Origin: Candidatus Aminicenantota bacterium
GTDB taxonomy: Bacteria; Acidobacteriota; Aminicenantia; Aminicenantales; Aminicenantaceae
Assembly: GCA_016926925.1 (NCBI GenBank)
Contig: JAFGNQ010000025.1
Coordinates: 1 to 15,450 of the forward strand
Length of the DNA: 15,450 nt
Direction of reading: 5' to 3'
Made by a program: the position numbers and the translations under genes. Below the pieces are notes generated by a model. That model was not told where the DNA came from and did no database searches. It saw nothing but the letters and a program-made list of their open reading frames with translations. Shown here piece by piece: positions 1-6,029 of the stretch. Numbering within the stretch: position 1 is the stretch's first letter; each line of letters starts with the position of its first letter.

Positions 1-599
1 CCGTCGAGACCCGATTCATAGAGCTCGCCGGCTACATAAACCATGTCTTTGACTGCGTACTCGATAGCCTCTTCATGGGCTTCTCTCGCTTCTTTGATCT
101 TGCCTGCAGCCATGAGCTCGGAAGGATTTGGGACCGGCCCTTCAGGTTTGTAATAGAGACCCAGATTGGGCATAGCTCCATACAAAACCGGAACGGTTGT
201 GATCAAAAGTCCCTGCTCCAGAACAGCTCGTTCATAACTGATGACAGGCTTAACGGCCTTGAAGCTGTAGTCATTGTGTCCCAATTCAATGGTGTCGGCT
301 CCCAGCATCCTCTCGAACAGTTGGAGTGATTGTGTCCGGTCGATAGGGGTCAGGGTTCGCTGGACTTCACCGCAGGTCGAATCGTAAGTGAAGATGATCT
401 CCTTGCCCATGGCCACGCCAACGGGCCGGGAAGGAGAGCTGTAAATATCGAACAGGTGATCCAGCTCGTCCTGAGTGAGGGAAGGAACTTTTGCTCTCTT
501 AGCCGCGTCTTGAGTGCCGTTTTCAAACTCCTGTTTGAGTTCGCTTTCCGTGAGTTCCACGAGATATCCATCTCCCATTCGCGTTCGAATTTTCGACAT
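1..599 (-). CDS. mtbB: Dimethylamine methyltransferase MtbB, N-terminal ~199 residues (cut by window edge)
   Basis: MtbB moves a methyl group from dimethylamine to the cobalt of its partner corrinoid protein. The frame is open from the ATG at 599-597 to the window edge, so the C-terminal part lies outside. The translation starts MSKIRTRMGDGYLVELTE and contains GADTIELGHNDYSFKAVKPV (about residues 100-119) and VLYGAMPNLGLYY (about 138-150). These closely match what I recall of methanogen MtbB (RMGDG, [33 protein letters not shown]). In archaeal MtbB the pyrrolysine codon is near residue 356, so the expected in-frame TAG would lie beyond this window and cannot be seen. The start is fixed by an 11-nt match to the anti-Shine-Dalgarno sequence 10 nt upstream. 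The gene lies 148 nt downstream of pylSn on the same strand. I am confident of the family; pyrrolysine content is inferred. Confidence 0.9.
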   Translation of the reverse strand, partial: MSKIRTRMGDGYLVELTESELKQEFENGTQDAAKRAKVPSLTQDELDHLFDIYSSPSRPVGVAMGKEIIFTYDSTCGEVQRTLTPIDRTQSLQLFERMLGADTIELGHNDYSFKAVKPVISYERAVLEQGLLITTVPVLYGAMPNLGLYYKPEGPVPNPSELMAAGKIKEAREAHEEAIEYAVKDMVYVAGELYESGLD

Positions 600-606
600 A
601 TCTCAT

Positions 607-617
607 TCACCTCCTTT
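607..617 (-). promoter_or_regulatory. Strong ribosome binding site of mtbB
   Basis: Read on the minus strand this is AAAGGAGGTGA, a full complement to the usual 16S rRNA 3' tail. Its GGAGG core ends 10 nt before the mtbB ATG. It decides the start of that truncated gene and suggests high expression, as expected for an abundant methylamine methyltransferase. Confidence 0.65.
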
Positions 618-747
618 CTTTATAAGGTTTTCGCCAAGAAAAATTTATAGACATTTTTTTTGTGGTGTGTATTGCTTGAGGAAATGGCGTATAAAATCCG
701 ACTGGAGCGAGAACATTCTTGAACATTTTCAACATGATTCATGAAGT

Positions 748-1083
748 TCAATCGCTCTCCTTTCTGAGCAGAGTCCCTCGATGATGACTGAAATGGGTTT
801 TTTGATACTTTTCGACCTTCCACTCCGGGATCCGGCATTTTTTGCAGGGTGCGAAATACCATTTGTTGCGCAACCAACGCGCAGCCCGGCTGCGTTTGGA
901 ATGGCGCACAGAAAATGTTTTGTTGCAGTGAGTCGTTATGTGTGCCCATTCTCCTTGAACAGCGATGTCCTTGAGGCCGTGCAGGAGGCCGCTCCGCGAA
1001 GGCCACAGTTTGATCTTCTGAATAAGAAGGAAAAAATCGACCTGCTTGCGAAAATATTTCTCTTTGATTTTTTTTACAGGCAT
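748..1083 (-). CDS. pylSn: Pyrrolysyl-tRNA synthetase N-terminal tRNA-binding protein PylSn
   Basis: This 111-residue protein matches the stand-alone N-terminal domain of pyrrolysyl-tRNA synthetase, which grips the tRNA-Pyl body and helps the separate catalytic PylSc charge it. It contains LWPSRSGLLHGLK (about 26-38) and SKRSRAARWLRNKW (about 62-75), followed by CKKC at 80-83. The likely zinc ligands are H35, C53, C80 and C83, corresponding to the His and three Cys of the archaeal PylS N-domain. The protein is basic, as expected for an RNA binder. Start is ATG at 1083; the Shine-Dalgarno is poor (GAG close to the start). Stop is TGA. It lies 53 nt downstream of the tRNA-Pyl 3' end, so pylT and pylSn are probably on one transcript. 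PylSc is over 4 kb upstream, behind the corrinoid gene and pylBCD. The family call is confident. Confidence 0.93.
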   Translation of the reverse strand: MPVKKIKEKYFRKQVDFFLLIQKIKLWPSRSGLLHGLKDIAVQGEWAHITTHCNKTFSVRHSKRSRAARWLRNKWYFAPCKKCRIPEWKVEKYQKTHFSHHRGTLLRKESD

Positions 1084-1136
1084 TCTCGTTTAACGGCGTT
1101 TCTGAGACGATAAAATTACAGGCATACGCATCCTTT

Positions 1137-1208
1137 TGGCGGGGAGCCCGGGAGTTGCACCCGGCTGCATAGATTTAGGGTCTATGCGATCCTTCCGATC
1201 TGCCCCCC
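1137..1208 (-). tRNA. pylT: tRNA-Pyl (anticodon CUA), with encoded CCA
   Basis: I folded this 72-nt gene by hand. Acceptor stem is 7 bp (GGGGGGC with GCTCCCC, one G-U pair). A single base (A) separates it from the D-stem. D-arm is GATC-GGAAG-GATC with a 5-nt loop lacking the GG pair. The anticodon stem is 6 bp (CATAGA/TCTATG) with loop CCCTAAA and anticodon CTA at 1178-1176. The variable region is only 3 nt (CAG). T-arm is CCGGG-TGCAACT-CCCGG without TTC in the loop. Discriminator is G, then CCA. The small D-loop, long anticodon stem, 3-nt variable region and G73 are the known oddities of tRNA-Pyl. Position 33 is C rather than U. The 5' 34 nt lie inside the pylD reading frame, whose stop falls in the anticodon loop. 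No separate promoter is obvious, so it is probably processed from the pyl transcript. Confidence 0.97.
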
Positions 1209-2038
1209 GTGTTATTCACGGTTCTATGGCTAACCACCATGGCCAGCATGGTGGCCGTACCCAATTGCAAAGGATCGTAGATGATACGCTCCTTGATACA
1301 CATTCGCGCCTCTTCGCTCAGGCCCAGGGGTATACCGCAGGCCGCTACGGCTGTTCCGGGCTTGATGTGCTCCGGCAAGATAAAAGCGAGAGCGGGGGAG
1401 GCGTCGAAAAAGTAGGTATACTGCAGCAGTGCATCTGAAAGATTTTTCTCCGGTTTAACTCCGAATTTTGCAGCTAAAGCTCCGCTTCTTTTTTGATCGA
1501 TATCGAAGACACCCACTTTTGCTCCGAAATGATCGAGAGCCATGAGAGCTTTTTCGCCGACTTTTCCAGCCCCGATGAGCAGAACATCCCGGCCTTTCAA
1601 TCCACCGACAAGAGAATCGAGGGCGCAGGCGTAAGCCCAGGCTGTGGCTGCGGCATTGTCCACGACACGTCTCTCGGAAAGTTTGACGGCCACGAACCTG
1701 TGATCATCCGCCAGAAAAACGATGTTCGATCCTCTCTCGATGCCATCGGCCAATCCCGCGGCATCAGCATGATCCGTGATGAAACAGGGACAACCCATGT
1801 AGCTGATTATGCCGGCTACGGATTGTGCAAATCCTTTGATGACTCCCTTGCCCGCTGTGATGGGAACCACAGCGGCAAGCTCTGACCGGAATGCATGGCA
1901 AACCGCGTCTTCGGTACTTCCGGCGGCGCGTGCAGCGATCTGCCTGAGTGAAAGTCCTGTCTTCCGCAGAAGCTCCCCGTCGTAGGCCTCGAGCCCTTCC
2001 ACTATCCCTACGACTTGAGAACTCACTAAACGGGTCAT
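1175..2038 (-). CDS. pylD: Pyrrolysine synthase PylD (3' end overlaps tRNA-Pyl)
   Basis: PylD is an NAD-dependent dehydrogenase that oxidises (3R)-3-methyl-D-ornithyl-Nε-L-lysine; the product then cyclises to pyrrolysine. The 287-residue protein has the Rossmann motif LLIGAGKVGEKAL mid-chain and the C-terminal family signature YDPLQLGTATMLAMVV, matching EPLGIGTASMLYSVL at the end of archaeal PylD as I recall it. I chose ATG 2038: its first 40 residues align without gaps to the archaeal N-terminus, and AAGG lies about 8 nt upstream. A GTG at 2089 would overlap pylC's stop but adds 17 residues that do not align. Beyond the usual C-terminus the frame continues about 18 residues (ending GGRSEGSHRP) into pylT and stops at TAA 1177-1175 inside the anticodon loop. 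Gap to pylC is 47 nt. Confidence 0.95.
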   Translation of the reverse strand: MTRLVSSQVVGIVEGLEAYDGELLRKTGLSLRQIAARAAGSTEDAVCHAFRSELAAVVPITAGKGVIKGFAQSVAGIISYMGCPCFITDHADAAGLADGIERGSNIVFLADDHRFVAVKLSERRVVDNAAATAWAYACALDSLVGGLKGRDVLLIGAGKVGEKALMALDHFGAKVGVFDIDQKRSGALAAKFGVKPEKNLSDALLQYTYFFDASPALAFILPEHIKPGTAVAACGIPLGLSEEARMCIKERIIYDPLQLGTATMLAMVVSHRTVNNTGGRSEGSHRP

Positions 2039-2085
2039 CTCTCTACCTTGTATTTTCTCGTCATTGAGGTCTGTATCGTCAATTT

Positions 2086-3246
2086 TCACTCCGGAAAGGA
2101 TTCACGACATGGTGGCAGGCCGAATGTCGTCTGAATGGTCTCTATGACACGACGGCGCTTGCTGCCGACTTCCCCGGCGTTTGCGCCGATCATAATCAGA
2201 GTCGCTGCCCACTCGGGATTTTTTCCATCATAATCTGTCAGGGCTTCGTCGGCACCGAAAAAGTACGTTTGACGGCTGAGAGGCCGGGCTTCGGCCATAA
2301 TGTGCTCACCGCATACCTCCAGGGAATCGGGTGTCACTCGGATGTGCTCGAAGATCACGCTTTTCTCGTGTACGTCCGGTAATATCCCGAGGGCTTTCTT
2401 TTCTGCAAAAATGTCGGACAAAAGCTCGAGCATATTGATGCCGGTCGATTTCAGCACGGCCGTGGGCGTTTGGCTCGGCAGCCGGGCATCTATTTCGAGC
2501 AGCTTCAATTGATTTTCATGCAGGATGACCTCGACATCCATGATCCCTTCCAAGTTCAGGGCTTTTGCTATGACGACTGCCGTCTCTGCCAATTTTTTTT
2601 GCAGGGATTCCGGAAGGTCCGATGGTGCGACGACCCTTTTGCAATCATACCCTTTATCGACTTCGATGACGGTGGCTTGAAGCGGACGGAAATCCCCGCT
2701 GCTTCCCAGGACTTCGATTGAGTAAGAAGGTCCCTCCAGTAACTCCTGAACAACCCATTGGTCGTCAAAAGAGCCTTCTCGTTTACGCAGGACCGCCAAT
2801 TCGTTTGCATTCCGGACTTTTTGGATGCCCCTGCTGCCACTCAGACATGATGGTTTTACGATCACGGGAAAACCGCATTCTGGCCAGTATTTGGGTGAAG
2901 AGAGACCCAGTTCCTTAAAAAGGCGGTCGGATGTTTTTTTTGAGGAGGTCACTACCTGGGATTCGGAATCGAAGGCCAGCGGAATTCCAAAACCGGCGGC
3001 CAGAATTTTCAAGGCACTAAGGGCGTCAGGGTTTTCCAGAGCGGGGATGATCATGTTTACATCTTTGAAATGACGGGAGAGGTGTGTTCTGTTCACTGTG
3101 ATATCAACTTGGAGAAATGAATCGGCAAGTCCTTTAGCTGGGACATCGGCGTTTTTATCGATCAAAAGGACTTCCCAACCGGCTTGGTGCGCTAGATAGA
3201 CGGCTTCTATCCCCTGTAGTTTTCCACCAACCACGGCAATCTTCAC
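2086..3246 (-). CDS. pylC: Pyrrolysine biosynthesis ATP-grasp ligase PylC
   Basis: PylC joins 3-methyl-D-ornithine to the ε-amine of L-lysine using ATP, the second step of pyrrolysine synthesis. From the chosen start the protein is 386 residues, close to archaeal PylC. The N-terminus VKIAVVGGKLQGIEAVYLA carries the family GGKLQG motif. The ATP-grasp core includes FPVIVKPSCLSGSRGIQ, WVVQELLEGPSYSIEVLG, LEGIMDVEVI and LLEIDARLPSQTPTAV (metal-binding Glu/Asp region), the last nearly identical to archaeal PylC. GTG at 3246 is preferred: GAGG lies 7 nt upstream and it forms a GTGA overlap with pylB's TGA, a sign of translational coupling. An in-frame TTG at 3261 is possible but less likely. Stop is TGA at 2088-2086. 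Confidence 0.95.
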   Translation of the reverse strand: MKIAVVGGKLQGIEAVYLAHQAGWEVLLIDKNADVPAKGLADSFLQVDITVNRTHLSRHFKDVNMIIPALENPDALSALKILAAGFGIPLAFDSESQVVTSSKKTSDRLFKELGLSSPKYWPECGFPVIVKPSCLSGSRGIQKVRNANELAVLRKREGSFDDQWVVQELLEGPSYSIEVLGSSGDFRPLQATVIEVDKGYDCKRVVAPSDLPESLQKKLAETAVVIAKALNLEGIMDVEVILHENQLKLLEIDARLPSQTPTAVLKSTGINMLELLSDIFAEKKALGILPDVHEKSVIFEHIRVTPDSLEVCGEHIMAEARPLSRQTYFFGADEALTDYDGKNPEWAATLIMIGANAGEVGSKRRRVIETIQTTFGLPPCRESFPE

Positions 3247-4355
3247 GCCAAAACCTCGCAAATTCGGGATTCAGGGCTTGATCCGTACTTTTGACTGAGA
3301 ATCCACTGCTGATATTCCTCAGGTGAGGCTGTGCCCAAGCCCGCTTCTTCAACGAGGGAGACCACGCCTTGAACGGTACGGAATCCATCGTCTATCCCAA
3401 GAATAGGCTGAGATACTCCCGACAGACCCAGTTGAGGCGGGATCAGCGAGGTGATCACATTCGCACCTGCATTCAATCTCTCCCGGACATGGTCGAGCCC
3501 ATCAACATCCAAGGATGCGGGTATCAACAGCCCCGGAAAGAGCAGGCGCAGCACGGCGATAGTCAGCAATTCCCTGAGTCTTGGTGGAGACAGCAGGCCG
3601 GACATGGGCGTCCCTGCTTGAGGAACAAAACTCATAGCCCGCGCTTGATGAACGGCCAAGTCATGCATGACTTGCGTCGAATGTGCAATGTCCGACGAAG
3701 TTTCCCCCACACCTGTCATGATCCCTTCTTCGATCAACATGCCCATGCTTTTGGCCGCAGCTTTCAGGGAAAGCCGTGTATCGTAATCCTGATGCGGCCT
3801 GAGATGGTCGAACAATCTCCGGTTGTGTGTCTCTTGATAGCAGGCAAACCAGTCAGCGCCGGCTTCTTTGAATTGTGCCAGAACATTCCTGGGAACTACC
3901 CCGGGAGACACCATGATCGGCAGTCCGGTCTTTTTTTTTATAATATGAATCATCTCCGTCAGGGGCGCGAATCCGGCATAGTCCCTGTAAAAGAGAGGAT
4001 CTTCTCCCATCGTCAAATCGATGAGATGAACTCCGGATTCAGCAAGAAGGCATGCCGCCTCGATGATCTCGTCTTGAGTTTTCCTGTAACGCCTCGCTAG
4101 GCTGTTGGATATTCTTGAAGCACAGAATCGGCAGTCGTTCCGGCAAAATGTAGAGAAATAAAGGAAACCGTAGAGAAAAACCTTTTGACCGAAATTCTTG
4201 TCTCTCAAAAACCTGGCTGTTTGAAAAACCCGGGAAATTTCTTCTGCTTCATTAAGTTCGAGAAGAAGCACAATCTCTTTCTCTGCAAGAGGGACTCCGC
4301 AAACGGTTTTCTCAAGGAGTTTTTCGATTACGCGAGAAAAGTTTTGATCTGACAT
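3243..4355 (-). CDS. pylB: 3-Methylornithine synthase PylB (radical SAM)
   Basis: PylB is a radical SAM mutase that rearranges L-lysine to (3R)-3-methyl-D-ornithine, the first step of pyrrolysine synthesis. The CX3CX2C cluster motif CRNDCRFC (about residues 71-78) binds the [4Fe-4S] cluster, preceded by FLYFSTF as in the family. Further family blocks are VHLIDLTMGEDPLFY, LPIMVSPGVVP, EEGIMTGVGE, SFVPQAGTPM and IPASLDVDGLDHVRERLNAGANVITSLIPP (positions about 300-330), the last two very close to archaeal PylB. Length is 370 residues from ATG 4355. A GTG two codons upstream (4361) is an alternative; neither has a clear Shine-Dalgarno. It lies about 43 nt after the corrinoid gene and overlaps pylC by 4 nt. 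Confidence 0.95.
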   Translation of the reverse strand: MSDQNFSRVIEKLLEKTVCGVPLAEKEIVLLLELNEAEEISRVFQTARFLRDKNFGQKVFLYGFLYFSTFCRNDCRFCASRISNSLARRYRKTQDEIIEAACLLAESGVHLIDLTMGEDPLFYRDYAGFAPLTEMIHIIKKKTGLPIMVSPGVVPRNVLAQFKEAGADWFACYQETHNRRLFDHLRPHQDYDTRLSLKAAAKSMGMLIEEGIMTGVGETSSDIAHSTQVMHDLAVHQARAMSFVPQAGTPMSGLLSPPRLRELLTIAVLRLLFPGLLIPASLDVDGLDHVRERLNAGANVITSLIPPQLGLSGVSQPILGIDDGFRTVQGVVSLVEEAGLGTASPEEYQQWILSQKYGSSPESRICEVLA

Positions 4356-4398
4356 GGCCACAGGCTCGTTATCTTCGGTGATTCCGCTTTAGGTTTTC

Positions 4399-5046
4399 CT
4401 ATTTTTTGTCCAGCAACCGGAGGGCTTTTTCGACGGCATCGTTGGCGTCCTCTCCATAAGCGTCGGCTCCGATACGCTCGGCCCATCGCTGTGTTATCGG
4501 GGCTCCGCCGACCATAGTCTTGAATCTGTCCTTCAAGCCGGATTTTCTGAGCTCTTCTTCCAGCTTTTTCTGTTCGGTCATCGTGGTTGTCAGGAGGGCG
4601 CTCGTTCCGATGATATCGGCCTCGACCTCGATTGCCTTATCGATAAACTGTTGACATTCCACGTCATGACCGAGGTCAAAAATCTCGAAGCCATTGACCT
4701 GGAGGAGTGAAATCACAAGAAACTTTCCGATATCATGAATATCACCGTGCACGGTACCGATCACCACCTTCCCTTTTTTTGGCCGGTCCGCATCCGGAAT
4801 CCCATCCGTGATGATCTTGTTGACAGCCTTCATCGCTTCTGCTGCCTGAATCAGTTGGGGCATGAAAATCTCGCCTTGGCTGAAGAGCTCGCCGATTTGC
4901 GTGATCCCTTCACGAAAACCTTTAGTGATGAACTCGATGGGATCGACACCTTCGGCCAGACCTTCCTTGGCCACATCCACGGCCTTAGCGATATCACAAT
5001 CGAGGATGGCCTGTTCGGCTTCTTTGAAAAATTTGTCTTTGCTCAT
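4399..5046 (-). CDS. Methylamine-type corrinoid protein (MtbC/MttC family)
   Basis: This 215-residue cobalamin-binding protein accepts a methyl group from a methylamine methyltransferase and passes it on. The N-terminal helical cap (about 1-90) precedes a Rossmann-like B12 domain. That domain has GTVHGDIHDIG at 97-107, giving the DxHxxG motif with H104 as the lower cobalt ligand, then GTSALLTTTM at 147-156 and VGGAP at 179-183. The motif set fits MtbC/MttC/MtmC and I cannot decide between them. A GAGGAG site 8 nt before the ATG supports the start. The stop is TAG, which matters in a pyrrolysine user: readthrough would add Pyl plus nine residues (ENLKRNHRR) before TAA at 4371-4369. It sits between pylSc and pylB, which is unusual. 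Likely partners are the adjacent MttB-like protein or MtbB. Confidence 0.92.
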   Translation of the reverse strand: MSKDKFFKEAEQAILDCDIAKAVDVAKEGLAEGVDPIEFITKGFREGITQIGELFSQGEIFMPQLIQAAEAMKAVNKIITDGIPDADRPKKGKVVIGTVHGDIHDIGKFLVISLLQVNGFEIFDLGHDVECQQFIDKAIEVEADIIGTSALLTTTMTEQKKLEEELRKSGLKDRFKTMVGGAPITQRWAERIGADAYGEDANDAVEKALRLLDKK

Positions 5047-5116
5047 AGATTATTCTCCTCAGTTTGGTCCTCCAAAATATTGTTTATTTATTTCCTATTG
5101 CAGAGCAGCGAAAATC

Positions 5117-5956
5117 TCAAACATTCAGGCGTTCCCCGTCGAGATAAATCAGGGTGCGGCCCGCTCTTTGAACATTCCGGTAGTGTTCACGCACCATGAG
5201 AAGTCTCTCAAGCCCGAACCCGACTCCCACCCAGGGATCGTTGATTCCCCAGCGGGAATCCAATGCATGGGGACCGACAACACCCGAGGCCAGCTCAAAT
5301 TCCGAGACAAAATCGATGGTTGTGCCGTAGACCTCGCTCTTGTGGGGGACGGATTTGTAATCTTTTATTCCGGAAGCATCCATAATGACGGACACGAGCT
5401 CTTCCAGTCGAGTTCGACCTTTTCCCTGAGGCAAACCCAATTCCACCAAGTTCAACATCGTGAATTCATTGACATGATATCGGCCTCCGCTGTCTTTACG
5501 AAAACAGGGCCCCACTTCGAAGATTCGCACCGGTTTTTCCCAAATTTTTACGAGCTCCTGCAAGAGATGATAGAGGTTGGGAGCCAGCATCGGCCTCAAG
5601 CATTTCTTTCCGCCAAGCCAAAAAACCTGCTTGGACAGCTTATGCCCGGGGCGGATGGACATTTTGTCCAGGGATGATTTTGAGATCAGAATCGGTGTGA
5701 CAACCTGGACAAAACCGATCTTGATGAGAGCCTGTGCGAGGGTATCCTCCAAGGCACAGAGCTTAGGGCGCCTGCGCTCATCACGCAACTTCCGAAGCTG
5801 CTGTCTGCTCTTACGAACATAGGTTCGCTCGAGCTCGAGAAAGCTTTCATTGCGCTCTTTTTCACTGGAGAACAGATGATCGTGCATGTGCTGGGGAGCA
5901 TTGAGTTCCCTCAAGCGTTGTGATTGAGTGACAGTCCAGCTCAGTTTTTCATTCAT
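5117..5956 (-). CDS. pylSc: Pyrrolysyl-tRNA synthetase catalytic subunit PylSc
   Basis: This 279-residue class II synthetase attaches pyrrolysine to tRNA-Pyl. It matches the catalytic domain only, like Desulfitobacterium PylSc. It includes GFVQVVTPIL (81-90), KCLRPMLAPNLY (118-129), motif 2 RIFEVGPCFRKDS (144-156, ATP-binding R153), FTMLNLVEL (165-173), ELASGVVGPHALD (221-233), and motif 3 PWVGVGFGLERLL (241-253). Pyl-pocket residues compared with M. mazei numbering are N169 (N346), Y210 (Y384) and W242 (W417) conserved, with V171 in place of C348. The tRNA-binding N-terminal domain is encoded separately as pylSn at 1083-748. ATG 5956 has no clear Shine-Dalgarno; the N-terminus (TVTQSQRLRELNA) fits the bacterial family. 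Stop is TGA. The gap to the upstream MttB-like gene is 73 nt. Confidence 0.97.
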   Translation of the reverse strand: MNEKLSWTVTQSQRLRELNAPQHMHDHLFSSEKERNESFLELERTYVRKSRQQLRKLRDERRRPKLCALEDTLAQALIKIGFVQVVTPILISKSSLDKMSIRPGHKLSKQVFWLGGKKCLRPMLAPNLYHLLQELVKIWEKPVRIFEVGPCFRKDSGGRYHVNEFTMLNLVELGLPQGKGRTRLEELVSVIMDASGIKDYKSVPHKSEVYGTTIDFVSEFELASGVVGPHALDSRWGINDPWVGVGFGLERLLMVREHYRNVQRAGRTLIYLDGERLNV

Positions 5957-6029
5957 AAGAATTGCAGTATTTCTTCATGATGGTGTCATATTAACTCTTT
6001 TTTCCCGCACGCGCCAGAGCTATTTTGAC

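Noticed and set aside
350..610. 86-residue minus-strand frame overlapping mtbB
   Set aside because: It is a frame-shifted shadow of mtbB; the true frame runs from ATG 599 to the window edge with clear MtbB motifs.
600..747. Promoter for mtbB in the pylSn-mtbB gap
   Set aside because: A TATAAA-like -10 is present on the minus strand, but no acceptable -35 box at 16-18 nt spacing was found.
719..752. Possible terminator hairpin (TTGAAC/GTTCAA) after pylSn
   Set aside because: Stem is only 6 bp, AT-rich, with a long loop and no U-tract on the minus strand; not convincing.
620..1006. 128-residue minus-strand frame over pylSn
   Set aside because: It is out of frame with the zinc-motif protein pylSn, which explains this stretch.
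2039..2089. Upstream GTG start for pylD overlapping pylC's stop
   Set aside because: The extra 17 residues do not align with PylD, while ATG 2038 aligns from residue 1 and has a better ribosome site.
3369..4100. 243-residue open frame on the plus strand
   Set aside because: It is antisense to pylB, which has clear radical SAM motifs, and its translation shows no recognisable domain.
4862..5677. 271-residue open frame on the plus strand
   Set aside because: It lies antisense to the corrinoid gene and pylSc, both firmly identified; no family features.
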